Shown here: positions 18,474 through 27,410 of the stretch, in pieces | How the letters are laid out: every line of letters starts with the position of its first letter | How positions within the stretch are numbered: position 1 is the stretch's first letter | Origin: SAR202 cluster bacterium | GTDB lineage: Bacteria; Chloroflexota; Dehalococcoidia; Lucifugimonadales; OSU-TB39 | Length of the DNA: 64,000 nucleotides | Direction of reading: 5' to 3' | Assembly: GCA_009392195.1 (NCBI GenBank) | Contig: VFGY01000037.1 | Coordinates: 186,001 to 250,000 of the forward strand | Notes under the pieces: model-generated | The model's database searches: none | The model's input: only the letters and a program-made list of their open reading frames with translations | What the model was told of the DNA's origin: nothing | Program-made: the position numbers and the translations under genes

Positions 18474-19496
18474 GTGGATAAACGCATTGTTTCTGGCAAT
18501 ATTCAAGAAGATGAATTAATCAACGAGAAAAATCTTCGCCCAAAGAGCCTTTCTGAGTACATAGGGCAAGATAAAATTAAAAGCAACTTGGAAATTTCCA
18601 TTGCTGCTGCAAAAAAACGTAGCGACCCTCTTGATCACTCTTTAATCTTCGGACCTCCCGGGGTTGGAAAAACAACCCTAGCAAATATTCTCGCACTAGA
18701 AATGAATGCCCAACTTAAAACCACTTCTGGACCTGCAATAGAAAAAGCTGGTGACCTTGTTTCAATATTAACCGGATTAAAAGAAGGGGACATTCTTTTT
18801 ATTGACGAAATCCACCGCTTGCCAAGGATAGTCGAGGAAATTCTTTACCCTGCGATGGAAGATCTTTTTGTAACATGGATAATCGATAAAGGAATGCGGG
18901 CTAGAAGCATGAATCTTTCTATAAAACCTTTTTGCTTAGTCGGAGCAACAACTCGCTTTGGCATGGTAAGCAGTCCTTTAAGAGATCGTTTTGGGTCAGT
19001 AATTCGACTAGATTTTTACGATGAACCCGCTATGGTTTCGATAGTGCAAAGATCAGCAAAAATTATAGGCATACCAGGTGATGTTAAAGGTTTTACTGAA
19101 ATCGCAAAACGTTCACGAGGGACGCCGAGAATTGCAAATCGATTATTAAGGCGCGTTAGAGATTATGCTGAAGTAAAAGGCAACAACAAGATTGATGAAA
19201 GCTTATCTAAAACAGCTTTAGACACACTTGAAGTTGACGAATTAGGGTTAGATGATTGGGACGTTGTTATCTTGAAATCGCTTATCGAAAAATTTGGAGG
19301 AGGTCCGGTAGGACTAGAAACTCTAGCTGCTTCTATAAGCGAAGATGCGGATACTATTACAGAGGTTTATGAACCGTATTTGTTACAAGTAGGGATGTTA
19401 GATAGAACTAGAAGTGGCAGAGTGGCGACTGCTAGAGCTTATAAACATCTTGGTTATCCACCTCCATCCGACAAAGTACAACCAAGCCTTCTTTAA
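18474..19496 (+). CDS. ruvB: Holliday junction helicase subunit RuvB
   Basis: AAA+ motor that drives branch migration with RuvA. 340 residues. Walker A is GPPGVGKTT (60-68), Walker B is LFIDEIHRL, and sensor/arginine-finger region is VGATTRFGMVSSPLRDRFG. The C-terminal winged helix includes GGGPVGLETLAASISED. GTG is the start, with only a weak upstream GGGTGTAAG. Neither ruvA nor ruvC is adjacent. It converges on the ABC exporter with only 6 bases between stops. Confidence 0.97.
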   Translation: MDKRIVSGNIQEDELINEKNLRPKSLSEYIGQDKIKSNLEISIAAAKKRSDPLDHSLIFGPPGVGKTTLANILALEMNAQLKTTSGPAIEKAGDLVSILTGLKEGDILFIDEIHRLPRIVEEILYPAMEDLFVTWIIDKGMRARSMNLSIKPFCLVGATTRFGMVSSPLRDRFGSVIRLDFYDEPAMVSIVQRSAKIIGIPGDVKGFTEIAKRSRGTPRIANRLLRRVRDYAEVKGNNKIDESLSKTALDTLEVDELGLDDWDVVILKSLIEKFGGGPVGLETLAASISEDADTITEVYEPYLLQVGMLDRTRSGRVATARAYKHLGYPPPSDKVQPSLL

Positions 19497-19502
19497 TACC
19501 TT

Positions 19503-21299
19503 CTACACTTGCGACAAGGAAGCTAGGTTGTTGTCATGTAGCAGTTTATATAAACCCATTTGATCAACCAATTGCTGGTGGCTACCTTCTTCTACAACTT
19601 CACCATCTTTTAAGACAATTATTTTATCGGCGTCTCTAATTGTTGACAGGCGATGAGCAATAATTATTGACGTACGGCCAACAAGTAATTTACTTAAAGC
19701 TTCTTGAATCATTTGTTCAGTGTGGCTATCTATATTTGCTGTTGCTTCATCCAAAATCAGTATTTTGGGATCAGCTACTAACGCCCTGGCAAAACTAATT
19801 AGTTGTCTTTCTCCAAGGCTCAAATTAGAACCTCTTTCCTCCAGCATAGTATTATATTTTTCAGGCAATCTCATTATTAAATCATGACAGCCAACTGCTT
19901 TTGAAGCAGATATCATTTCTTCTTCACTAACTTCTTCATGCCTATATTTAATGTTTTCTCTTACTGTACCTGTAAAAATATATGGCTCTTGCAAGACAGA
20001 TGCCATTTGGTTAATCATTGATTCTCTAGAGACATTCCTAATATCATTTCCATCAATCAAAATTGCTCCGTTATCTTTGTCAACGTCATAAAACCTTGAT
20101 AACAATGAAACTAAAGTGGTTTTACCAGCACCAGTTGGACCTACTATTGCGTTTGTTGTCCCTGGTTCTATGTGTAAGTTTAAATTTCTTATGACATTGA
20201 CATTGCCATCGTAAGAAAAAGAGACGTTTTTAAATTCAACTTTACCCTCAATAAGTCCCATGGCCGGCGCATTTTCTTTATCAACTACGTCGGATGTTTG
20301 GTCCATTAATTCAAATATTCTTTCACCTGATGTCATTGACCTCTGGAGCTGGGTATACTGCATAGTGACGCTTCGTATAGGATCAAAAAACCGTTGTATA
20401 TACAAAACAAAAGCCACAATTGAACCAATTTCCATAGACCCTGATTGAGCAAATATTGCTCCGAAAAATAATGCAAGTGCAATGGAAACGCCCGTTAAAA
20501 AATCAACAGGAGGTATTAGTCCAGCCGATAATTTAGAAGCCCATAAGGAAGCGCTTTTATTATCTTGGTTTAATGAGTCAAATTGTTCTGCATTATATCG
20601 TTGTCGATTCATTGCCTGCACAACTCGCACACCGGATATGTTCTGGTTCAAATATGAGTTTACCGCGGAAATCGCAGTCCTGCTAAAAACAAAACCGATT
20701 TTTGCTCTTGGCTGCCAATACCACATAACAGCAACCAAGCAAGGGATTACAACCATAGATATGAGTCCAAGTTTCCAATTTAAAATGAGAATTGCACCAA
20801 TTATCCAGCCAAGCACTGCAAAATCAGCCAAACCAGTCACCATCATGGAGAAAAATTCTCCTATTTGGTAAACATCTCCTTGTACTCTTGAAATTAGTCT
20901 GCCAGTTTCGTTTTTGTCAAAAAAGCCTAAAGATAGTTGTTGAATCTTTCCAAACATATCTTTTTTCAACCTATATAAAACATGCTGCCCAATTTTAACG
21001 CAACTTATCTCCATTACCAAAGAACAAATACTATTAAATAGCATAACTAAAATGAACCCTATACTCAAAATTATCAGCCCATTCCATTTCCCTTTGGTAA
21101 TATATTCATCAATAGCAACCTTTATCATAAACGGCATAGCAGTTTGAGAAATTGACCATAAAACAGTGGCTACGAGAGCTAAAATCACCAATCTAAGCCT
21201 ACCTTTAAGGTATGGTATTAATCTCTTTACCACACTTGGTTTGTACACTTTCCCAAACAGCTGGTCATCATCTATTTTTATTTGTTGTTCTGTATTCAT
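19503..21299 (-). CDS. ABC exporter half-transporter B (catalytic Walker B)
   Basis: Six-helix exporter domain followed by an ATPase domain, 598 residues, multidrug/lipid-A exporter type. Walker A is GPTGAGKTT; Walker B ILILDEATANID keeps the catalytic Glu; H-loop IAHRLST. The signature is LSLGERQ and not LSGGQ. This matches the other half-transporter just upstream, whose Walker B is degenerate, so the pair should form one working and one degenerate ATP site. The ATG overlaps the upstream stop by one base (TAATG), giving translational coupling. Substrate unknown. Confidence 0.9.
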   Translation of the reverse strand: MNTEQQIKIDDDQLFGKVYKPSVVKRLIPYLKGRLRLVILALVATVLWSISQTAMPFMIKVAIDEYITKGKWNGLIILSIGFILVMLFNSICSLVMEISCVKIGQHVLYRLKKDMFGKIQQLSLGFFDKNETGRLISRVQGDVYQIGEFFSMMVTGLADFAVLGWIIGAILILNWKLGLISMVVIPCLVAVMWYWQPRAKIGFVFSRTAISAVNSYLNQNISGVRVVQAMNRQRYNAEQFDSLNQDNKSASLWASKLSAGLIPPVDFLTGVSIALALFFGAIFAQSGSMEIGSIVAFVLYIQRFFDPIRSVTMQYTQLQRSMTSGERIFELMDQTSDVVDKENAPAMGLIEGKVEFKNVSFSYDGNVNVIRNLNLHIEPGTTNAIVGPTGAGKTTLVSLLSRFYDVDKDNGAILIDGNDIRNVSRESMINQMASVLQEPYIFTGTVRENIKYRHEEVSEEEMISASKAVGCHDLIMRLPEKYNTMLEERGSNLSLGERQLISFARALVADPKILILDEATANIDSHTEQMIQEALSKLLVGRTSIIIAHRLSTIRDADKIIVLKDGEVVEEGSHQQLVDQMGLYKLLHDNNLASLSQV

Positions 21300-23092
21300 T
21301 ATGCTGATATAACTGGTTGACCACCAAGGTCTATCTCTGACATTTTCATGTTCGCCGGTTTTAGTTGCAAATCATATATTTCTTTATACATCCCTTTTTG
21401 CCTAATTAGTTCTGTGTGTTTACCTGTTTCAACAATTTCGCCATTAGCCATAACCAAAATTTTGTCAGCTTGGTGAACCGTACTTAATCGATGCGCAATA
21501 ACAAAAGTTGTTCTGTTTTCTGTAACTGATTTCAGTGCTAACCGAATATCTTCTTCGGTTTTAGCATCTACGCTTGATGTAGAATCATCCAATATCAGGA
21601 TTGGGGGATCCAAAAGAACAGCTCTCGCTATAGAAAGTCTTTGTCTCTGTCCGCCAGATAACGTTGCACCTCTTTCTCCTACTATGGTTTCATAACCATT
21701 AGGTAACGAAATTACAAAGTCATGGAATTGGGCCGCTTTTGATGCTTCAACAATATCTTCTAATGGTGCATCTGTGTTGCCATAAGCTATATTGTCTTTT
21801 ATAGATCCTTTAAACAAAAATACATCTTGCTGCACCAATCCAATGTTTTTTCGTAACGAATTAATTGTAACTTTATTGATATCAATATCATCTATTTTTA
21901 TAGTCCCTTGTGACCTGTCATAAAACCTGGAAAGCAAATTCACAAGCGTAGTTTTTCCACTTCCTGGTGGGCCAACTAACGCAATGCTTTGTCCTGCTTG
22001 TACTTCTACCGATACATTTTTCAAAACATCTTCTGTTCCATCGTCATATTTAAACCCAACCGCTTTAAATGAAACGTTCCCTTTTACCTTAGGCATATTA
22101 ATTGCTAAAGGATGTTCTTTTATACTTTGATCATTTTCAATTATTTTAAAAACCCTTTCTGCTGCCGCTGAGGCTCTTGCGAAATTATTCACCATCATAC
22201 CCACACTTCTTATGGGCAAATTAAGAATTTGGAAATAGAATAGAAATTGTGCTAATTCTCCAGCAGTTAATGTACCGCCAATAACTCTATATCCTCCCAA
22301 TAACAAAATAACTCCAATAAGAGTAAAATAACTTATATTGATCATCGTCATGTTTATGATTTGGAATTTTTCTGCTTTGACGCTACCCTGGGCCACCTTG
22401 GCATTGTAATGCTCAAATTTCGTTTCTTCGTGCTTTTCAGAACCAAATGCCTTAACAACTTTCATGCCGCTGAGGTTCTCTTGTAAAACGGTGCTGCTAT
22501 AGGCCATGTCTTTCTGTACTTGCAGCCATATTTTTCGTAACCGCAGCTTAATTCTTGAGGATATAAAACCTAACATAGGAACAAAACAAATACTTACAAT
22601 TCCTAAAATTAAATCAATCGACATCAACATGATAGGAACAGCAACAAAAAGAATTAAGAAATATGGAGTGCGGACTAAGCCAACATTTACGAACATCCTT
22701 ATGGCCTCAACATCTGTTATAGCTATAGACATTAAGTTTCCAGTGTGCTGTTTATCAAAGAATGAAAAACTACGGCTTTGGACATGACTATAAAACAGTT
22801 TTCTCAAATCATACACTGCATGTTGTCCCAGCGCTTCTCCAAAATAATTCTGTCCAAAAGCTAGTATTCCTCGAGCAGCGGATAAAACAACTATAGACCC
22901 ACATATCAATGCAAGTACATTCAGAGCAACATTTCCACCTTCTAATGCCTTTACTGTCCAATCAATAGCAACACCAAACATTTTTGGAAGCAACATATAA
23001 GATATTGTCGCTCCTATCATACAAATATAGGCGTAACACAATATTTTTTTATGTTTTAGAGCCATTTTTATGACTCTCAGTAACCGGGCCAT
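21299..23092 (-). CDS. ABC exporter half-transporter A (degenerate Walker B)
   Basis: 597 residues with the same exporter layout: about six membrane helices in residues 15-300, then the ATPase. Walker A is GPPGSGKTT, the signature is canonical LSGGQRQRL, but Walker B reads ILILDDSTSSVD with Asp where the catalytic Glu should be. H-loop is present. By analogy with TM287/288- and LmrCD-type heterodimers, its own nucleotide site pairs with the altered LSLGE signature of the partner and is the non-hydrolysing site. The start ATG has no strong ribosome site. Confidence 0.9.
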   Translation of the reverse strand: MARLLRVIKMALKHKKILCYAYICMIGATISYMLLPKMFGVAIDWTVKALEGGNVALNVLALICGSIVVLSAARGILAFGQNYFGEALGQHAVYDLRKLFYSHVQSRSFSFFDKQHTGNLMSIAITDVEAIRMFVNVGLVRTPYFLILFVAVPIMLMSIDLILGIVSICFVPMLGFISSRIKLRLRKIWLQVQKDMAYSSTVLQENLSGMKVVKAFGSEKHEETKFEHYNAKVAQGSVKAEKFQIINMTMINISYFTLIGVILLLGGYRVIGGTLTAGELAQFLFYFQILNLPIRSVGMMVNNFARASAAAERVFKIIENDQSIKEHPLAINMPKVKGNVSFKAVGFKYDDGTEDVLKNVSVEVQAGQSIALVGPPGSGKTTLVNLLSRFYDRSQGTIKIDDIDINKVTINSLRKNIGLVQQDVFLFKGSIKDNIAYGNTDAPLEDIVEASKAAQFHDFVISLPNGYETIVGERGATLSGGQRQRLSIARAVLLDPPILILDDSTSSVDAKTEEDIRLALKSVTENRTTFVIAHRLSTVHQADKILVMANGEIVETGKHTELIRQKGMYKEIYDLQLKPANMKMSEIDLGGQPVISA

Positions 23093-23349
23093 TAACTACT
23101 TCTCTCCAATTTTGCGCTAACCACAATATTTAGTGATTCTGGGATATTCAATAATTTAACGTGCGGCGTAAAAAGCATTTTCTTAATTGTTTATAGCCAA
23201 CGCAAGTATTATTGAGTCCTTTTTCCATAAATATATTTCATGTATCACGGACCAATAATAACAGAGACGGTCGATTTATTCAAGAAACATCTTTCATGAA
23301 ATTTGCGTCTTATGTCGGTTAATTCCGTCGATAGTTTTCAATAAGCTGC

Positions 23350-23958
23350 CTATCGGATTAATTTTTGTAATTTGTTTCTTTTCTCATTTTCTTGGACTTT
23401 TTCTTTTAATTTTTTTATCGCGGCATGTTGTATAGCTTTAATTGAATTTACGTTTTTAGACATTGCTTCAGCCGTTTCCTTTAAAGAAAGATCGGCTATG
23501 AAACGCAAATTAACTACTTCTTTCTGGAGGTCAGTTAAGTCATCCGTGTCTCTATAAATAGCATGAAATAAATCTCTATTATCTAAAAATTCGGATATCT
23601 GTTCCCAATTAGTTTCGCCAATATAATCTTTTTCTTTAATTGACTCCGTGTTACTCCGAGATTTATTTCGATAATAATCAATAACTAAGTTGCTTGCTAT
23701 CTTAAATAACCAAGATGAAAACCCGATTCCTTTCCAGCGAAAATTTGCTATTGATTGAATCATTCTAAGAAAAACTTCATTGGTTATATCTTCTGCGTCT
23801 GCGTGATTTCCACATTTAAAAAACACGTATCTATATATCTTTTCACGAAAGACGCTATAAAGCTTTGTTAATGCTTCTTTGTCTCCAGTGCGCGCTTTAT
23901 TAACAAGTGCTTGTGTCAATTCTCTGTTGCTTGCAAGTTCTTTCATGACTGCTTCCAT
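23350..23958 (-). CDS. ECF-type RNA polymerase sigma factor
   Basis: 202 residues with region 2 (YRYVFFKCGNHADAEDITNE, then SWLFKIASNLVIDYYR) and region 4 (LTDLQKEVVNLRFIADLSL, then SIKAIQHAAIKKLKEK). No region 1.1 or 3, hence the ECF group. No anti-sigma factor or zinc-binding regulator is adjacent: the next minus-strand gene downstream is the ABC exporter 257 bases away, and the gene on the other side is a divergent acetyltransferase. Regulation is therefore unknown. The noncoding 23093-23349 stretch between it and the exporter shows no RNA gene or hairpin I can support. Confidence 0.9.
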   Translation of the reverse strand: MEAVMKELASNRELTQALVNKARTGDKEALTKLYSVFREKIYRYVFFKCGNHADAEDITNEVFLRMIQSIANFRWKGIGFSSWLFKIASNLVIDYYRNKSRSNTESIKEKDYIGETNWEQISEFLDNRDLFHAIYRDTDDLTDLQKEVVNLRFIADLSLKETAEAMSKNVNSIKAIQHAAIKKLKEKVQENEKRNKLQKLIR

Positions 23959-24059
23959 GCATTCAATTTTTATAGTAAATTTTTTATGCTTATATACTTA
24001 AATTATATACACAGTCACTCAATTTATTGAATTTCTATAAACTAACCACCATATACACA

Positions 24060-24623
24060 ATGAAATATTTCACTATTAAATCTATATCTCCTAATGATTT
24101 CCAAACCTTAACGCGAATGGACAAAGAAATATTTCCTCTAAAATCTCAGCAAACGGTTTTTTCAATAACAAGCAACAAGCAAAATACAATTTGTTATGTC
24201 GCCCATGCTTTACTTACAAATAGGACTTGTTCACTAAACCCTATTGGCTACATAAACGTTTTGTTCACAGACTTTGAATGCGAGATCCTTTCTTTTGGCG
24301 TTGCTAAAAATCACAGGGGATATGGCGTAGGCAAGGCATTAATTGCATTAACTTTGAAAACTCTAGCCGGCATTAATTGCCAATCTGTATTCTTGGAGGT
24401 TAGAAAATCCAATCAACCTGCGAGGGCTCTTTACTCAAAATTTGGTTTCAAAAAAACCGGAGTACGTTCGCGTTACTACTCCGACAATCAAGAAGATGCA
24501 ATTTTAATGTCGTTACACGACTTTGAAAATTTTGAATATTTAACTTTTTTGCAATCTACCCTGGATAAGTTGTGCTTTTATAATACAGGAACCGATTCTA
24601 AGCCGGCCAATTCCATTCTATAG
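24060..24623 (+). CDS. GNAT acetyltransferase, RimI-like
   Basis: Probably acetylates a protein N-terminus or small amine. The acetyl-CoA loop is VAKNHRGYGVGKALI (the R/Q-x-x-G-x-G/A motif) and the C-terminal part ARALYSKFGFKKTGVRSRYY is typical of RimI (ribosomal S18 acetylase). I chose ATG 24060 over a TTG at 24027 because the domain begins directly after it; no Shine-Dalgarno is seen, but TATAAA at 24036-24041 could be a -10, giving a short leader. The last 26 bases overlap tail-to-tail with prkA. The C-terminus carries about 30 residues beyond the usual RimI end. Confidence 0.8.
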   Translation: MKYFTIKSISPNDFQTLTRMDKEIFPLKSQQTVFSITSNKQNTICYVAHALLTNRTCSLNPIGYINVLFTDFECEILSFGVAKNHRGYGVGKALIALTLKTLAGINCQSVFLEVRKSNQPARALYSKFGFKKTGVRSRYYSDNQEDAILMSLHDFENFEYLTFLQSTLDKLCFYNTGTDSKPANSIL

Positions 24624-26556
24624 TCCCATTCTTAGGTACTTTTGCTATCGGCTTTTTTGTGTTCAGTACATGATTAACAAACACTATTAAATCATCCGAA
24701 CATATAGGGCAGTTACCGTATGTTTCTTGCAACCTAGATGAAATAGTTTTCTTAAATTGTTCCCACTTAACCTTTTGCTTAGCAAACCGCGGCTCGCTAA
24801 GTTGCCTAGCAATTTGCCGCGTAGAAGGAAGAAGGTGCTTTTCAATCGCTTGTTTCAATATCGGATCACTTTCATACGTGAATTGCCTTCCAACTTCCTT
24901 CCAAGCGGTTGATTTCTCTAACACGTTTTTCCTAAATTTATCTTTTTCTTTTTCTGCTATTCCGCACATTCTTTCTATGTCACGCATATCTCTTTCATTT
25001 ATAAGATCATTTCTTTTAGCTAAATAGCTAGATATTGAATCAATATATTTATCTAGCAGGTTGTTAGCTGAATTTTCAAATGAATCTACCGATGCTTTTT
25101 GAATAGTTTGAATAGCCATTTCTCTATATTCTTTAATCGTATCTAAAACAAGACTGCTGTATTGCTCGCTTTCAATCTTCTTTTTTAAGTTTACATTTTG
25201 ATCCAATCCCTTCCATAAACTTTTTATAGCTGTGATTGGCGTAACGCACTTTACTTCTTCTGAACTAGATACTGCACTTATTCTATTCATAACGTACCTA
25301 GGAGATATACCTTCCATTCCTTCTTTTGAAATCTCTGCTTCAGTGTTAAATGAACCTCGTTGTAATCCATCGTTATATGCGTGTAATTTATCTAAAGGCG
25401 AAGCTCCAATAACTGATGGCTGGACCAATCTTGAAAGAACAGCAAAGATGCTAACTGAATTAATTGTTAGCGGCGAAAGATGCACATGTTGCAAACTACT
25501 ACCTTCAAGCATCTTATTGTATATTTTGTTTTCTTCAGATATACGCAAGTTATAGGGTATCTGCAACGCTATTATACGGTCTCTTAGGGCTTCTGATTGT
25601 TCATCATCAGAGAATTTAGCGAAATCTCCTTCGTTAGTATGCCCTATTATTACTTCATCTGCGTAAACTGAGCCAAATTTTTCGATTTTTATCACTTGTT
25701 CTTGTGCTAATCCAAGAAGGGTGGTCAAAAGATGCTTGTCGGCTTTAAACATTTCCACAAATTCCACCATACCCCTATTTCCAACATTTAATTCTCCATC
25801 AAGCCTAAAGGCTTTGCCTGACACTTCAAGCCTATTGCCATCCAGTTTATCTGAATCTATACTTCCAACTAAAATAGAAGAGTCTACCGGGTTAGGATTT
25901 GTAGCTATATAAGAGCCAATTCCCACTGCTTCTTTTTCTGAAAAAACAGTTCTTATTACCGGAACAGCAGATATTTTCCCTTTGTATTTGGTTCGAACCA
26001 AATATCGACATCTTGGACACAACTCTCCTTCAATATATATCCCGAATTCTTTAAATAAAGTTTTTCTGGTTTTTTTTGAAATCAGATGCAATGGCTCCTC
26101 TTGCATCGGGCAACCTAGTATGGAATAAACAGATCCTTTTGTGCTTCTAGTGTAATCTTCAAGCGCTTGCTTGATTTCATTCACAATTGAAGATTTACCG
26201 CTTGCAGGCGGCCCTAATAATAAAAGGATTCTTTTCCTAACCTCTGTCCTCTCTGCCGCAGAAGAAAAATATTGCATTACTTTTTCTAAAGCATTTTCAA
26301 TTCCAAATATCTTGTCACTAAACAAATTATAACTTTTGGTCTGGTCAGGATTTATCGTAATACCTTTTTCAATAATAGCTTCATAAGTAAGCACATGAGA
26401 AAGTTTTGGTATAGTAGGATCAGACAATACCATTTTGAAGTAATCCGCAAATGTACATTGCCAATCAAATTCACCCGATTCTACTTCGCTCGCCTTTATT
26501 AAAGACTCTACTTTGGAATCAATATCGGTGTTTTCTGCTTTGATTTGTTCGGCCAT
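24598..26556 (-). CDS. prkA: PrkA family serine protein kinase / AAA+ protein
   Basis: 652 residues. N-terminal AAA+ domain with Walker A GPPASGKSS near residue 115, a CPRC-type motif in GELCPRCRYL near 180, and a C-terminal PrkA kinase-like domain (residues about 390-650). In Bacillus and enterics the gene travels with yeaH/yhbH and spoVR/ycgB and acts in starvation or sporulation; neither partner is here. An AGGGA precedes the ATG. The neighbouring 191-residue membrane protein is the only co-directional upstream gene. Whether kinase or protease activity applies is debated for the family. Confidence 0.9.
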   Translation of the reverse strand: MAEQIKAENTDIDSKVESLIKASEVESGEFDWQCTFADYFKMVLSDPTIPKLSHVLTYEAIIEKGITINPDQTKSYNLFSDKIFGIENALEKVMQYFSSAAERTEVRKRILLLLGPPASGKSSIVNEIKQALEDYTRSTKGSVYSILGCPMQEEPLHLISKKTRKTLFKEFGIYIEGELCPRCRYLVRTKYKGKISAVPVIRTVFSEKEAVGIGSYIATNPNPVDSSILVGSIDSDKLDGNRLEVSGKAFRLDGELNVGNRGMVEFVEMFKADKHLLTTLLGLAQEQVIKIEKFGSVYADEVIIGHTNEGDFAKFSDDEQSEALRDRIIALQIPYNLRISEENKIYNKMLEGSSLQHVHLSPLTINSVSIFAVLSRLVQPSVIGASPLDKLHAYNDGLQRGSFNTEAEISKEGMEGISPRYVMNRISAVSSSEEVKCVTPITAIKSLWKGLDQNVNLKKKIESEQYSSLVLDTIKEYREMAIQTIQKASVDSFENSANNLLDKYIDSISSYLAKRNDLINERDMRDIERMCGIAEKEKDKFRKNVLEKSTAWKEVGRQFTYESDPILKQAIEKHLLPSTRQIARQLSEPRFAKQKVKWEQFKKTISSRLQETYGNCPICSDDLIVFVNHVLNTKKPIAKVPKNGTIEWNWPA

Positions 26557-26638
26557 GTGTATTCATCCCTAAAACAAGCATACAAGTGACAGTCATAATA
26601 ACCATCACTTGTATTCACTTAAACAATTTCCTTTAAAA

Positions 26639-27214
26639 CTATGACAATAACCGGGTTAGTACAGCCAAACCAATTAATGATACGGCGCTGCCCCCTAAAA
26701 GCATAGACCAGCCACATACTAAGCGCATCACTGAATATTCAGTGGCCCTATGAAAGAAATTGAACCCAGCGATTAGGCTCAAAACCAAAGTTCCACCTGA
26801 AAGTGCTATCCAAGTTTCTACACCATATCTAACTTCTAAGAATCTAGCGAAATAAATCATGCAGCAGAATGTGGATATTGCTATAAATCCACTATAAAAT
26901 CCGCTTGCTCTTTCATCAAAATCCCAAAGATATTGTGCGCCACCTACAATCGCGTATACAGCCCAAGAAACTATGACTATTTTCATAACCATCGCTTCTG
27001 TATCTCTATCAGCGCTAGAATTCAACAACATTGGTTCGTACAAAGAGGCCGAAACCGCTCCTAAAACCATCAATATTCCTAAAACCAACATCAGCAACCC
27101 TGCTGCTCGACTATCACTATATAATCCCAATAGCTGCCAAGATTGCGAAAACAAAACTGCTCCTATTAAGACCAAAAACAATGCTTCCATGGCTCCTCCA
27201 AAAGTCACAAACAT
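26639..27214 (-). CDS. Six-helix integral membrane protein, unknown
   Basis: 191 residues almost entirely hydrophobic, with about six membrane segments (near 8-25, 36-57, 78-95, 107-127, 138-155 and 168-188). Short charged turns such as SADRDTEAM and WDFDERASG lie between them. I do not recognise the family. The size and six-helix layout recall AmiS/UreI channels, but I see no decisive motif. A ribosome site AAGGTG lies about 10 bases before the ATG. prkA follows after 82 bases and may share its message. The 196-base region before it (27215-27410) holds no gene I can support. Confidence 0.6.
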   Translation of the reverse strand: MFVTFGGAMEALFLVLIGAVLFSQSWQLLGLYSDSRAAGLLMLVLGILMVLGAVSASLYEPMLLNSSADRDTEAMVMKIVIVSWAVYAIVGGAQYLWDFDERASGFYSGFIAISTFCCMIYFARFLEVRYGVETWIALSGGTLVLSLIAGFNFFHRATEYSVMRLVCGWSMLLGGSAVSLIGLAVLTRLLS

Positions 27215-27410
27215 TATTTGAACACCTTAATCCTTAATAAAGACTAAAATAAACAAAAATTAAGGAGGCTCAATAGGAAAAGACTCTCACATACTTTTAT
27301 ACATGTCTAGTATTTGTATAAAACAATTTTATCACTTCGATTCCATCTATATACGAATTCATGGATTTGTTGGCCTTATAAAAGCATGAGTAATTAGCTT
27401 AATTTAACGG

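Noticed and set aside
23093-23349. Possible small RNA or tRNA in the exporter-sigma gap
   Set aside because: No cloverleaf, strong hairpin with T-run or promoter pair could be supported.
24027-24059. TTG start of the acetyltransferase frame
   Set aside because: The preceding 11 residues do not belong to the fold; ATG 24060 fits better.
27240-27290. AAGGAGG on the + strand as a ribosome site for an unlisted gene
   Set aside because: No start codon or open frame of useful length follows.
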